Numbered from the stretch's first letter, positions 55,201 through 63,445 are shown. The stretch is 64,000 bases of DNA from Exiguobacterium sp. J17977 (GCF_018616375.1 NZ_JAEQBB010000005.1:1-64000); one strand, 5' to 3'. Translations and numbers: made by a program. The notes: generated from the sequence alone by a model not told the origin.

Positions 55201-55434
55201 GATGCCTTGCTTGAGGCAGCCGGTACGCGTCTCCGTCCGATTCTCATGACGGCGCTCGCGACGATCGGTGCCCTCGCACCGCTCGCCCTCGGCCTTGAAG
55301 GCGGCGCCTTGATCTCGAAAGGTCTCGGTGTGACCGTCATCGGCGGATTGACGAGTTCGACGCTGTTGACGCTCCTCATCGTCCCAATCGTGTATGAGTT
55401 CTTCGCACGGTTCCGTAAGAATAAAGAAGTGTAA
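52282..55434 (+). CDS. RND-family efflux transporter (SwrC/AcrB-like)
   Basis: 1050 residues. Typical RND/HAE1 topology: helix 1 (KFAVWLMTIILTAAGIFAGL), first large extracytoplasmic loop, helices 2-6 with IFAILIILVFLRNFRSTIIAVISIPLSLLMALI and TLGAMTVAIGRVVDDSIVVIENIYR (motif with the proton-relay Asp pair), a second large loop, and helices 8-12 ending with ALIGALMLIGIVVTNAIVLID. A proline-rich insert sits near residues 250-296 in the first loop. Like B. subtilis SwrC it lacks a linked membrane-fusion protein or outer-membrane channel. Exports hydrophobic compounds or lipopeptides. Confidence 0.92.
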   Translation: MNPMQKITSFSVNNKFAVWLMTIILTAAGIFAGLTMKLETLPDITTPTVSVTTIYPGASPEQVLDEVSTVLEERLKSLNGVEQVRSSSFQNASNIQIDYDFSTDMEEAEQLVKEALSNVELPEAVQDPQVSRLSFDAFPVIGAAVSDESLDLAELTKLVEDELQPALEGVEGAQTVQIAGQEIRRVELQFDEEALAEYNLTEDTVKQLIQANDARIALGLYELGDTEQAVVIDGKSETLEAFRDLQIPYSPAQTEQPVPGAPTELPTGETPQVPTEVPGAVPPANVPTTVPTVALSELATIEDRGVEESISRSNGERSIGIQVTKTQDANTVDVVNAVKDVLADFEADYDTAKVSVTLDQGQPIEESVETMVSKALLGGLFAILIILVFLRNFRSTIIAVISIPLSLLMALIVLKQLDITLNIMTLGAMTVAIGRVVDDSIVVIENIYRRLTRPNETLRGKELIIAATKEVFIPIASSTIVTIAVFLPLGFVTGFVGELFLPFALTVVFALLASLLVAITVVPMMADSFFKNRDKLKPEEGPGKLAEWYRGVLNWSLNHKLVVFGLATLLLIGSFALVPAIGVNFLNQESEKTLYVTFDPEPGQTLDDSIAAAEIAETYFMEEQADATDVQFTVGGENPLNPGNNKQGIFIVQYDPDTEDFADVKIADVERLNELASGGEWKEQDFAGGAGTSGVTYNVYANSLEELEAIVPTFIETIEEETDYVRQATSDLRESYVQYTFNVDQQAAAEAGVSAAQLAQTIGQFQAQESPLSTVTIDGKQLGVIIPTEQVTYDSIDDLQEQEVTTPFGPRPISDFIEVEEGTTPDTLVQRDGKLLARVNVELSTDKATEASAAIEERVSDIELPTGVSYDVGGVTEQIQESFTQLGLAMLAAVAIVYLVLVITFGGAVTPFVVLFSLPYAIIGGLVALLITGETISVSALIGALMLIGIVVTNAIVLIDRVIHKEAAGFSTRDALLEAAGTRLRPILMTALATIGALAPLALGLEGGALISKGLGVTVIGGLTSSTLLTLLIVPIVYEFFARFRKNKEV

Positions 55435-55436
55435 CG

Positions 55437-55476
55437 AAAAAGAGAGTTGACCCGATTTTGGGGTCGACTCTCTTTT
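55437..55476. terminator. Bidirectional intrinsic terminator
   Basis: AAAAGAGAGT-t-GACCC ... GGGTC-g-ACTCTCTTTT with loop between, after the RND gene. Confidence 0.88.
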
Positions 55477-55481
55477 GGCGT

Positions 55482-56219
55482 TCAGTAGCATTGCATGATG
55501 ATTTCCGCCTCTTCAAAGCGCTTGGCTCGGAGCGCTTCAGTCGGGATGAGGAAATAAAGGATGCCGGCGTCACCGAACATGATGTCGAGTTCTTCGCTTG
55601 AATCCATTTGGAATAGGAGGAACGGGTCACTGAATCGTCCCCCATGCGTTTCTTCAATCTCTTCAAACACATCATCTTGCACCTCGTCCGGATGCCCGCC
55701 TACCGCATGCGCCTCGTCCTCATCGAATAACTCCTCAAAGGCGGCATATTCATCCTCACTCATAAGATCAAATAAGTCGTGAGCGTTCTGCCCATAGCCC
55801 TCCTCGAATGTGATCGCCCTTTCCTTGAGCGCCTCGCCGACTCGGATCCGTTCAAGTGTCGTCGCTTCTGTATAGAAGACGCGCCAAAGGTGACGTTCGT
55901 CCCCATCCCCCCACGGTTGTTCGTCCAAATCATAGAAAAACGATAACATGCCTTCTTTCGGAAGCGCTTCGACCGATTCAAATCCAGCGAAGTCACTAAG
56001 TCGAAATTGCGCCAGAAACGTCAAGCTCTCTCCAGGGTGGTCCGACGCACTCGGCAAATCTGGATAGCCTCCAAATTTTGAATGACCAATCGCTACTTCT
56101 TCTCGTGTCGTTCGTGGTACAAACTTCAAGTTAACGCGCTTCGTGAACGCCGCCAAGATGTCATCCCCTTGTTCAAGCCCGTGCTGTTCAATAAATTGTT
56201 TGATTGATTGAAGTTCCAT
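55482..56219 (-). CDS. DUF1963 (YwqG-like) protein
   Basis: 245 residues. DUF1963 features: KFGGYPDLPSASDHPGESLTFLAQFRLSDF, GMLSFFYDLDEQPWG and a C-terminal part with GDAGILYFLIP. The family is widespread and of unknown function; YwqG members often lie near YwqJ/T7-type toxin genes, though none are seen here. No signal peptide. Strongly acidic. Confidence 0.87.
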   Translation of the reverse strand: MELQSIKQFIEQHGLEQGDDILAAFTKRVNLKFVPRTTREEVAIGHSKFGGYPDLPSASDHPGESLTFLAQFRLSDFAGFESVEALPKEGMLSFFYDLDEQPWGDGDERHLWRVFYTEATTLERIRVGEALKERAITFEEGYGQNAHDLFDLMSEDEYAAFEELFDEDEAHAVGGHPDEVQDDVFEEIEETHGGRFSDPFLLFQMDSSEELDIMFGDAGILYFLIPTEALRAKRFEEAEIIMQCY

Positions 56220-56370
56220 TCGAACACCTCATTCGGATATGATACAAGTAGTCTATCATACCGAACATGTGTACCCTTTATCATTTTTTATATAGCCTTT
56301 CTCTTGACCGAATGAATGAAACTTGAGAAGATTCTTACGTTTTGAACTTATTCGCGAAAGGATGTCACAT

Positions 56371-56727
56371 ATGCAACGTCTCATCAAATGGATCATCGGC
56401 CTTTCGCTCTTGTTTGGCTTGAGCGCACTCGGAAATTGGATCGTCGCTGCGCTTGATTTAAAAGTTCCTGGGAGCGTCATCGGCATGGTCCTTTTACTGC
56501 TCTTATTGATGACCAAATTGATCCGTGTCGAGTGGATTGAAGACAGCGCTGGTTTTTTGACAAAGCATCTCGCTTTCTTCTTTATCCCGATTGCGGTCGG
56601 ACTCATGTCTTACAGTGATTTATTGAAGGCGGAAGGTGTGCCACTGTTTGCCGCCTTGATCATCAGTCTATTCGTTGGTCTCATCGTCACCGCACTCATC
56701 TCTGGAAGACGAGGTGAAGCCTCATGA
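56371..56727 (+). CDS. CidA/LrgA-family membrane protein
   Basis: 118 residues; the ATG at 56371 has GAAAGG 10 nt upstream, while earlier in-frame ATGs (56362, 56323) lack a ribosome site. Four membrane helices; VPGSVIGMVLLLLLL and FLTKHLAFFFIPIAVGLM are the LrgA/CidA signature. With the coupled LrgB/CidB partner (overlap ATGA) it forms a holin-like membrane complex; in B. subtilis relatives (PftAB) transport pyruvate (established), so a pyruvate role is possible here. Confidence 0.9.
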   Translation: MQRLIKWIIGLSLLFGLSALGNWIVAALDLKVPGSVIGMVLLLLLLMTKLIRVEWIEDSAGFLTKHLAFFFIPIAVGLMSYSDLLKAEGVPLFAALIISLFVGLIVTALISGRRGEAS

Positions 56728-57398
56728 CATTATTTTGGGTGCTCGTCACCATCGGCGTCTACATGTTGAGCCGCAAACTATCGTTCAAATGGGCGTCCCC
56801 CTTCACAAACGTCGTCTTCTTGAGTACAGCGACATTGATTGTCATCTTGCTCTTGTCCGGACAGACGTACGACACGTACGCCCCGGCTCGAGACGCCATC
56901 ACGACGCTGCTTGGACCAGCCACGGTCGCACTCGGATTACCACTCTATCGCAACTTGCCTATCTTGCTCGCGCGTGCGAAACGGGCGCTCGGGGCCATCA
57001 TGCTCGGGACGCTGTCGACGATTTTCGTCGCTGTCGGGTTAGGGACCGCGCTCAAATTGACGGATCACGTCTTGCTCGCCTTGTCCGTCAAATCAGTGAC
57101 GTCACCAATCGCCTTAGAATTGGCGCGGCAACTACAAGGTGACGCCGCACTCGCCGCGTCGGTCGCCGTCGCTTGCGGAATCCTCGGGGCCATGCTCGGT
57201 CCGATGATTCTCACGCGCTTCAACGTGACCGACCCGTTCACGCGCGGACTTGCGCTCGGGACGCTCAGCCACGGCATCGGGACGGCTCAAGCTGCGACGG
57301 AACACCCATTATCCGGTGCGACAGGGGGAGCGGCAATGGGTCTGTCTGCCATCTTCACGTCATTTGTGTTGCCATTTCTACTTCCTCTTCTGTTTTGA
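56724..57398 (+). CDS. CidB/LrgB-family membrane protein
   Basis: 224 residues, about seven membrane helices, starting MTLFWVLVTIGVYMLSRK. Family motifs: LLGPATVALGLPLYRNLP and HVLLALSVKSVTSPIALELARQL, ending in GLALGTLSHGIGTAQAATE. Coupled to the cidA-like gene by the ATGA overlap. A strong terminator follows. Confidence 0.92.
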   Translation: MTLFWVLVTIGVYMLSRKLSFKWASPFTNVVFLSTATLIVILLLSGQTYDTYAPARDAITTLLGPATVALGLPLYRNLPILLARAKRALGAIMLGTLSTIFVAVGLGTALKLTDHVLLALSVKSVTSPIALELARQLQGDAALAASVAVACGILGAMLGPMILTRFNVTDPFTRGLALGTLSHGIGTAQAATEHPLSGATGGAAMGLSAIFTSFVLPFLLPLLF

Positions 57399-57419
57399 TT
57401 CGGGAAGAAATCGGGCACG

Positions 57420-57446
57420 AAGAGAGGCCATCGCGCCTCTCTTTTT
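57420..57446 (+). terminator. Intrinsic terminator
   Basis: AAGAGAGGC-catcgc-GCCTCTCTT with a five-T tail. Confidence 0.9.
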
Positions 57447-57527
57447 ATTTTCAAACAATTTCGATACTTTTCAAAACGGCTCTCATGCTAAACTAAATGA
57501 GAACAGATTCATCAGAGGAGGCAGACC

Positions 57528-58766
57528 ATGCAATCGAAATTGATTGAACGTTTAATCACGTATGCAAAAATTGATACACAGTCCGACTTCACGAGTGAGA
57601 CGACTCCGTCGACGGCGAAACAATGGGATTTGATTCGCCATCTCGAGACCGAATTGAAAGCAATCGGGCTCGAGGACGTCGAGACGGATGAGTACGGTTA
57701 CTTGTTCGCGACACTTCCGAGTAACGTCGACCATGATGTACCGACGATCGGCTTACTTGCCCACGTCGATACGGCGACCGACTTCACCGGGACGAACGTC
57801 AACCCGCAACTCGTCGCACATTACGAGGGTGGCGATATCGTCTTGAACGAGGCGCTCCAAGTCATCTTGTCGCCGCGTGACTTCCCGGAGCTCGACGGCT
57901 ATGTCGGACATACGCTCATCACGACAGACGGCACGACCTTGCTCGGTGCCGATGACAAAGCCGGTATGGCCGAAATCGTCACTGCGGTCGAATACTTATT
58001 GGCCCATCCGGAGATTCCGCACGGACCGGTCCGGATCGCCTTCACACCGGACGAAGAAATTGGACGCGGCCCGCACAAGTTCGACGTCGCTCGCTTCAAC
58101 GCCGACTTCGCCTATACGATGGACGGCGGTCCCCTCGGCGAACTCCAATATGAGAGCTTCAACGCCGCTGGTGCCACGGTCACGTTCCATGGGACGAACG
58201 TCCACCCGGGCAGTGCCAAAAACAAGATGGTCAACTCGATGAAATTGGCGATGGCATTCCACAACCGCCTTCCGGCTGATGAGGCCCCAGAGCATACGAG
58301 CGACTACGAAGGATTCTTCCATCTGAACGGTTTCTCTGGCGACGTGGAGACGACGACGCTGCAATACATTATCCGTGACCACGATCGCACGAAGTTCGAG
58401 GCGCGCAAAGCGTTGCTTGAAAAGCTCGTCGTCGAATGGAAACAGAAGTACGGCGAAGCACGCGTCGACTTAAAAATGGACGACCAATACTACAACATGG
58501 CCGAGAAAATCGAGCCGGTGAAACACATCGTCGACACGGTCGCCGACGTCATGCGCGAACTTGGCATCGAACCAAAAATCGAACCGATTCGCGGCGGGAC
58601 GGACGGTTCGCAACTATCGTATATGGGACTCCCGACCCCGAACATCTTCACGGGCGGCGAGAACTATCACGGCAAGTTCGAATACGTCTCCGTCAACAAC
58701 ATGGAAAAAGCGACCCACGTCATCATTCAGACGCTCCGCACGTTCGCCGAACGCGCGCGAGCATAA
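57528..58766 (+). CDS. pepT: Peptidase T (tripeptidase)
   Basis: 412 residues of family M20B. Metal ligands appear in [10 protein letters not shown] (His, Asp), [10 protein letters not shown] (bridging Asp), [11 protein letters not shown] (catalytic Glu pair) and [13 protein letters not shown]. The dimerisation lid spans about residues 208-320. Removes the N-terminal residue of tripeptides in the cytoplasm. The GAGGAGG before the ATG is strong. Length matches B. subtilis PepT (410). Confidence 0.95.
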   Translation: MQSKLIERLITYAKIDTQSDFTSETTPSTAKQWDLIRHLETELKAIGLEDVETDEYGYLFATLPSNVDHDVPTIGLLAHVDTATDFTGTNVNPQLVAHYEGGDIVLNEALQVILSPRDFPELDGYVGHTLITTDGTTLLGADDKAGMAEIVTAVEYLLAHPEIPHGPVRIAFTPDEEIGRGPHKFDVARFNADFAYTMDGGPLGELQYESFNAAGATVTFHGTNVHPGSAKNKMVNSMKLAMAFHNRLPADEAPEHTSDYEGFFHLNGFSGDVETTTLQYIIRDHDRTKFEARKALLEKLVVEWKQKYGEARVDLKMDDQYYNMAEKIEPVKHIVDTVADVMRELGIEPKIEPIRGGTDGSQLSYMGLPTPNIFTGGENYHGKFEYVSVNNMEKATHVIIQTLRTFAERARA

Positions 58767-58772
58767 TCTATG

Positions 58773-58821
58773 CGCCTCCAATCGTTCTCTTCTAGAATAG
58801 AGACATTGGAGGCGATTTTTT
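58773..58821 (+). terminator. Long hairpin: pepT terminator containing the osmC ribosome site
   Basis: CGCCTCCAAT at 58773-58782 pairs perfectly with ATTGGAGGCG at 58805-58814, extended inside by GT(T)CTCT/AGAGAC, followed by ATTTTTT. The GGAGG used for the next gene lies in the 3' arm, 9 nt before its ATG. Confidence 0.8.
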
Positions 58822-59268
58822 ATGAAGCATACGTTTCAAATGAACCTCGACTGGACCGGCGGACGTAACGACGTCGGAACGATCGAGGCCGAACGGTTAA
58901 AGACACAAATCTCGATTCCCCCGGAAATGGACGGACCGGGCATCGGGACGAACCCTGATGAGATGTTACTCGGCGCTGCCGCGACCTGCTATATCATCAC
59001 GCTCGCGGCGATGCTCGGCCGAAGTGAACTGCCACATCGCGGAATCACGATTGACGCCGAAGGCATCGTCGATGTGACGAACGGAGTCTTCACGTATGAG
59101 ACGATTCGATACATGACCCGTATCAACGTGCCGACAGATGCCACAGACCGTGATATCACGCTCGTCGAACGGATTGCCAAGAAAGCCAAGGACGGCTGCA
59201 TGATTTCACGCGCCTTGGCCGGCAACGTCACGTTCGAGCTCGACACGACGGTCACACGCGTCGACTGA
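58822..59268 (+). CDS. OsmC-family peroxiredoxin-like protein
   Basis: 148 residues. The two redox cysteines are Cys56 (AAATCYIITLA) and Cys126 (KDGCMISRAL), and the N-terminal barrel starts MKHTFQMNLDWTGGRNDVGTIEAERLKTQISIPP. Fits the OsmC/Ohr SACOL1771-type subgroup acting on organic hydroperoxides. Its ribosome site sits inside the terminator hairpin of pepT, which could make translation conditional. Confidence 0.87.
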   Translation: MKHTFQMNLDWTGGRNDVGTIEAERLKTQISIPPEMDGPGIGTNPDEMLLGAAATCYIITLAAMLGRSELPHRGITIDAEGIVDVTNGVFTYETIRYMTRINVPTDATDRDITLVERIAKKAKDGCMISRALAGNVTFELDTTVTRVD

Positions 59269-59270
59269 CG

Positions 59271-59993
59271 ATGTATCGCTTCACCCAACCGTTGCAGGAA
59301 GGTGTGATTGTAAACCGACGCAATCGGTTCGTCATGGACGTGTTGCTCGGCGACACGGTCGTCGCCTGCCACTGTCCGGTCACAGGCCGCATCGGTGACC
59401 TCGTGTTTGACGGAGTGCCTTGCCTTATCTCGACAACGAACGATTCGCGACGGAACACCACCTTCACAGTAGAAGCCATCTCGATTGATGCAGACGAACA
59501 ATGGATTGGGATTCACCAAGGTCGCGCCAACGATTTCGTCGCGTATTGTTTGGACACGGGCGCATTACCGGTCTTTCCTTACTCGAAACATGTGGAACGC
59601 GAGCAAGTCATTGGCACGTCACGACTCGATTTCAAAGTAGATGGTGTGTATATGGAAGTGAAGGCACCACTCACCGAGTTGTTCGTGACGCCTCTCCCCC
59701 GCTTTGAACGACGTGCGGTGACGAGACCGGTCGAGACCGAACGGTTGATTCGCCATCTCGAGACGTTGATTGCGACGTTGCCTGAAACCAAACGGGCCGT
59801 CCTGCTGTATGTCTTTTTATATGATGCGCCCGTCTTCACCGGCAATCCGAACCGGAAACAAGACGCGCGGATTCGTCAGCTGATTCGCGATGCGATTGCG
59901 GACGGGCTCGAAATATGGCAGTTGAACTGTCGCTTCACCGCAGAAGGGATCGTCCCGCTCCACTGTGCGGAGACAACGAGTCATTTCAAGTAA
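59271..59993 (+). CDS. sfsA: SfsA-family protein (sugar fermentation stimulation)
   Basis: 240 residues. The SfsA layout is clear: an OB-fold N-terminus (RRNRFVMDVLLGDTVVACHCPVTGRIGDL, where CH-x-x-x-TGR is the family marker) and a PD-(D/E)XK nuclease-like core: RLDFKVDGVYMEVKAPLTEL, with Asp/Glu/Lys in the catalytic positions. Nucleic-acid binding is shown for homologues (established). Begins 3 bp after the OsmC stop, so it is in the same transcript; no ribosome site is obvious, suggesting coupling. Confidence 0.85.
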   Translation: MYRFTQPLQEGVIVNRRNRFVMDVLLGDTVVACHCPVTGRIGDLVFDGVPCLISTTNDSRRNTTFTVEAISIDADEQWIGIHQGRANDFVAYCLDTGALPVFPYSKHVEREQVIGTSRLDFKVDGVYMEVKAPLTELFVTPLPRFERRAVTRPVETERLIRHLETLIATLPETKRAVLLYVFLYDAPVFTGNPNRKQDARIRQLIRDAIADGLEIWQLNCRFTAEGIVPLHCAETTSHFK

Positions 59994-60018
59994 AAAAGCC
60001 ATCGCGGATGGCTTTTTT
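59992..60018. terminator. Bidirectional intrinsic terminator
   Basis: AAAAAAGCCATC-gc-GGATGGCTTTTTT between sfsA and the SpoIIM-family gene. Confidence 0.92.
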
Positions 60019-60628
60019 ACTGTAATAACAGTGGGGTCACGTATGCCTCGATGACGGCCGAGATGGCAAGGAGCGGCACTGCGATGGAGAGAAACATCTT
60101 CACGCCTGCCACAAATAGCGCCTTGAACGTGACGTCCGTCTCTTTCCCGCGCAGTTTCTTCCACACGTAACGGTTGAGCGATAATCCCATCGCCGCTCCG
60201 AGTAGGATGGCCGAGATCTCTGTGATGCCGTGGGGCAAGATGCCGAGCACGATGACCCGAATCACGGATTCGCCGGCAAACCCGACGAGCATGGCGACCA
60301 GCCCGATGACAGCGGCATTGATGATGACGAACACGTACGGGATGAAGAGCGGAATCATCCCGAGCAAGAAGGCGAGTAGCGTGACACGCGTATTGTTCAC
60401 GAACAAGGCGATCATCGTCTCACGGGCGCTCGAATCGAACGTCAATCCCCTCGATTCAAACGTATCTCCGAGTTGCGCTAAAATCTCGTCTATTTGATCG
60501 GGTGCGATGAACGATTGAAACAAGAAGTACGACCCGACGCCCGTCACGAGGAAGATGACCCACAGACGGAAGAAATCTCTACGATAATAGTTCGACCACG
60601 CTTCTTTCAGCGGGAGCGTTGTTTTCAT
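60017..60628 (-). CDS. SpoIIM/DUF95-family membrane protein
   Basis: 203 residues, five membrane helices. The family signature is seen in NNTRVTLLAFLLGMIPLFIPYVFVIINAAVIGLVA and VIVLGILPHGITEISAILLGAAMGL. SpoIIM-type proteins are best known from the sporulation DMP complex, but the family is broad and present in non-sporulators. With no sporulation genes nearby a different membrane or cell-wall role is likely. A 203-residue length equals the typical SpoIIM size. Confidence 0.87.
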   Translation of the reverse strand: MKTTLPLKEAWSNYYRRDFFRLWVIFLVTGVGSYFLFQSFIAPDQIDEILAQLGDTFESRGLTFDSSARETMIALFVNNTRVTLLAFLLGMIPLFIPYVFVIINAAVIGLVAMLVGFAGESVIRVIVLGILPHGITEISAILLGAAMGLSLNRYVWKKLRGKETDVTFKALFVAGVKMFLSIAVPLLAISAVIEAYVTPLLLQ

Positions 60629-60761
60629 GACCGATTCCCCCTTTTGTTCTCTATACGAATCAGGTTGCTATTTGTTTCATTTTTACCCACAACTGCGCGT
60701 TTTCAAAAAACGTGATACAATACACGTCGTAAACAAATCAGAAAAACGAGGGATCCTATAC

Positions 60762-62387
60762 ATGATTACAGTAAATAACGTAAGTCTCCAATTCGGTGGA
60801 CGCAAGTTGTTCGAAGACGTGAACATCAAGTTCACACCAGGCAACTGTTACGGTTTGATCGGCGCAAACGGCGCCGGGAAGTCAACATTCTTAAAAATTC
60901 TTGCCGGTGAGCAAGACACGACGACAGGTGACGTCAGCTTCTCGCCTGGCGAACGCCTCGCTGTCCTTAAACAGGACCATTACGCGTACGAAGACCAAGC
61001 GGTACTCGAGACGGTCATCATGGGCCACGAGCGTTTGTATCAAGTCATGAAAGAAAAAGACGCCATCTATATGAAGGAAGATTTCTCTGACGAAGATGGT
61101 ATGCGCGCGGCTGAACTTGAAGGCGAATTCGCTGAGATGAACGGTTGGGAAGCCGAATCAGAAGCTGCTATGGTCCTTCAAGGACTCGGCATCACGGACG
61201 CGTCACACCACAAGCTCATGAGCGAACTCACAGGTGGCGAGAAAGTCAAAGTCCTCCTTGCGCAAGCATTGTTTGGCAAACCTGACATTCTTCTCCTCGA
61301 TGAGCCGACGAACGGTCTTGACCTTAAAGCGATTCAATGGCTCGAAGAGTTCTTAATCAATTTCGAAAACACCGTCATCGTCGTATCCCATGACCGTCAC
61401 TTCTTGAACAAAGTATGTACGCACATGGCCGACCTCGACTTCGGTAAGATTCAATTGTACGTCGGGAACTACGACTTCTGGTACGAGTCGAGCCAACTTG
61501 CTTCACGCATGGCCAACGACCAGAACAAGAAAAAAGAAGAGAAGATTAAAGAACTTCAAAACTTCATCGCCCGTTTCAGCTCGAACGCCTCGAAGGCGCG
61601 TCAAGCGACGTCGCGTAAGAAGTTGCTCGATAAAATCACGCTCGACGATATCCGTCCATCGTCACGCCGTTATCCGTTCGTCGGTTTCTCGATGGAACGT
61701 GAAATCGGGAACGACGTGCTCTACGTCGACAACGTCTCGAAGACAATCGATGGCGTCAAAGTACTCGACAACGTCACGTTCTCATTGAACAAGACAGACA
61801 AAGTCGCATTCGTCGGCCGTTCGGACGTCGCCATCACGACACTCTTCAAAATTATCATGGGTGAGATGGAGCCTGACGCAGGTACGGTCAAATGGGGCGT
61901 CACGACGACACAGTCGTACTTCCCGAAAGACAACTCAGAATACTTCGAAGGCTCGGATAAGAGCATCTTGGATTGGTTACGCCAGTTCTCACCAGCAGAC
62001 GAGTCGGATACGTTCCTTCGCGGTTTCCTCGGACGCATGCTCTTCTCAGGCGAAGAAGTCATGAAGAAAGCATCTGTCCTCTCAGGGGGAGAGAAAGTAC
62101 GTTGCATGCTCTCGAAAATGATGCTGTCGAACTCGAACGTCCTCGTCCTCGACGATCCGACGAATCACTTGGACCTCGAGTCGATCACAGCGCTCAACAA
62201 CGGGCTCGAGACGTTCAAAGGCGTACTCCTCTTCAGCTCGCATGACCATCAGCTCATCTCAACGATTGCCACGCGCATCATCGAAGTGACGCCGAACGGG
62301 ATTGTCGACAAAGAAGCGACGTATGACGAGTTCCTCGAGAACGAATCGCTCCAACAACAAGTCGAATCACTCTATCAGAACGCATAA
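60762..62387 (+). CDS. ykpA: ABC-F ATPase, YkpA/YbiT type
   Basis: 541 residues from the ATG at 60762 (GAGGGATCC upstream; the longer frame is not coding). N-terminus MITVNNVSLQFGGRKLF, domain 1 with GANGAGKST, signature LTGGEKVKV, and LLLDEPTNGLD; domain 2 has a degenerate Walker A at GRSDVAITT (from residue 352), intact LSGGEKVRC and VLDDPTNHLD, in which the catalytic Glu is Asp465. The strong match in recalled text to B. subtilis YkpA (540 aa) supports the name. Likely a ribosome-acting translation factor. Confidence 0.92.
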   Translation: MITVNNVSLQFGGRKLFEDVNIKFTPGNCYGLIGANGAGKSTFLKILAGEQDTTTGDVSFSPGERLAVLKQDHYAYEDQAVLETVIMGHERLYQVMKEKDAIYMKEDFSDEDGMRAAELEGEFAEMNGWEAESEAAMVLQGLGITDASHHKLMSELTGGEKVKVLLAQALFGKPDILLLDEPTNGLDLKAIQWLEEFLINFENTVIVVSHDRHFLNKVCTHMADLDFGKIQLYVGNYDFWYESSQLASRMANDQNKKKEEKIKELQNFIARFSSNASKARQATSRKKLLDKITLDDIRPSSRRYPFVGFSMEREIGNDVLYVDNVSKTIDGVKVLDNVTFSLNKTDKVAFVGRSDVAITTLFKIIMGEMEPDAGTVKWGVTTTQSYFPKDNSEYFEGSDKSILDWLRQFSPADESDTFLRGFLGRMLFSGEEVMKKASVLSGGEKVRCMLSKMMLSNSNVLVLDDPTNHLDLESITALNNGLETFKGVLLFSSHDHQLISTIATRIIEVTPNGIVDKEATYDEFLENESLQQQVESLYQNA

Positions 62388-62388
62388 G

Positions 62389-62419
62389 AAAAACGATCGG
62401 CCGCGGCCGATCGTTTTTT
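62389..62419. terminator. Bidirectional intrinsic terminator
   Basis: AAAAACGATCGGCC and GGCCGATCGTTTTTT pair without mismatch around a tiny loop. Confidence 0.93.
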
Positions 62420-63167
62420 ATTTGACCTCGACGGTCTCCATGATGTGTTCATGGATGTCGTGTCCTTTTGTCACATGGACTTGAACGTTATACGTACCGG
62501 CCTCAGGGAATGTATGCTCACCCGCATAGTTTCCGCCTTCCGTTTCTTCGAGTTTCACCCACTCGTGTTTGTCTGCACCGTCTTTAAACACTTCAAGTTG
62601 AACATCCGCACCTGTCAACGCCTCATGCTCAATCTCGACGTTCACGGTGAACGGTTGGGCTTCCTCGGCGACCGCTTGTGTCGGGTCGAGGACGATGTCC
62701 GCTCCGGCGTGATGGTGATGATCTTCTTCAGCCTCTGCTTCCGCCGCTGTCTCTGGATGACCGACCGTCACGTTCATCGTCGGCATCGTATGCATCGACC
62801 GAGCCGTTACATGCACTTGAACCGTATAGACCGCTTCTTCGGCAAACGACGTCTCCACCTCATATACGCCGTCTTCTGTGAGCGTCGCTTTTGTCATCTC
62901 GCTCTCTTCCTTGGCACCGTTCTTCCAGACTTCGAACTTAATTTCGTCGGCGTCATCGACCGCTTTCCCGTCTTGTGTGACGCGAACCGCCAATGTGACC
63001 GCCTCGTCTTTATCGGCTGTCGCCGGCACGTTCAATTCTGCTTCTACCGGCTCCATCGATGGCGTGGTCTCGGCGCTTTTTGTTGTCTCATCTGTCCCGC
63101 ACGCTCCGAGAACGAATAGACCGACCAGTCCAAACGTTACACCCAATCGTTTCATCATGTTGTTCAT
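62418..63167 (-). CDS. FixH/YtkA-type lipoprotein with two domains
   Basis: 249 residues with lipobox LGAC (Cys23). Two YtkA/FixH-like immunoglobulin-type domains: residues about 38-137 (VRVTQDGKAVDDADEIKFEVWKNG... YTVQVHVTARSMHTMP) and about 155-249 (VNVEIEHEALTGADVQLEVFKDG... YNVQVHVTKGHDIHEHI), joined by a linker with EEDHHHHAG. Each domain ends in a His-rich strand with Met/His (HTMPTM; HDIHEH), suggesting copper or another metal (inference). Attached outside the membrane. GGGGGAT precedes the ATG. Confidence 0.85.
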   Translation of the reverse strand: MNNMMKRLGVTFGLVGLFVLGACGTDETTKSAETTPSMEPVEAELNVPATADKDEAVTLAVRVTQDGKAVDDADEIKFEVWKNGAKEESEMTKATLTEDGVYEVETSFAEEAVYTVQVHVTARSMHTMPTMNVTVGHPETAAEAEAEEDHHHHAGADIVLDPTQAVAEEAQPFTVNVEIEHEALTGADVQLEVFKDGADKHEWVKLEETEGGNYAGEHTFPEAGTYNVQVHVTKGHDIHEHIMETVEVK

Positions 63168-63197
63168 ATTGAATCCCCCTATTCAATCGCTTACATT

Positions 63198-63379
63198 CTT
63201 CACACATTGTTCATGATAGCACCCTTTTTTCGGAAATGTGTGAGGATTGTGTGATATTTTCCGAGTTTACCACTCATAAATTGAACACAAATTTTGAGAG
63301 ATATTATCCAAAAAATCCTTTGCCTTATTTTAGGATTGGACGATGTTTGCCATCAAAAGGGGGTATATAAAATATATAC
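63198..63379. promoter_or_regulatory. Intergenic region with inverted repeats upstream of the deacetylase gene
   Basis: The 278 bp between the two genes (63168-63445) contain TCACACAT near 63197 paired with ATGTGTGA near 63236, and a perfect palindrome GTATATA-aaa-TATATAC at 63363-63379. No clear sigma-A promoter could be placed with confidence; a weak TTGAAC/TATTAT pair lies near 63283-63309. Confidence 0.4.
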
Positions 63380-63445
63380 ACAGCTCAATATATGGAAAGC
63401 CTTAACATCAAGATACATACACCCAAGAATGGAGGCGAAACCAAA

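Noticed and set aside
63340-63445. c-di-GMP or other riboswitch before the deacetylase gene
   Set aside because: The sequence is AT-rich with short repeats only; none of the conserved riboswitch cores could be found.
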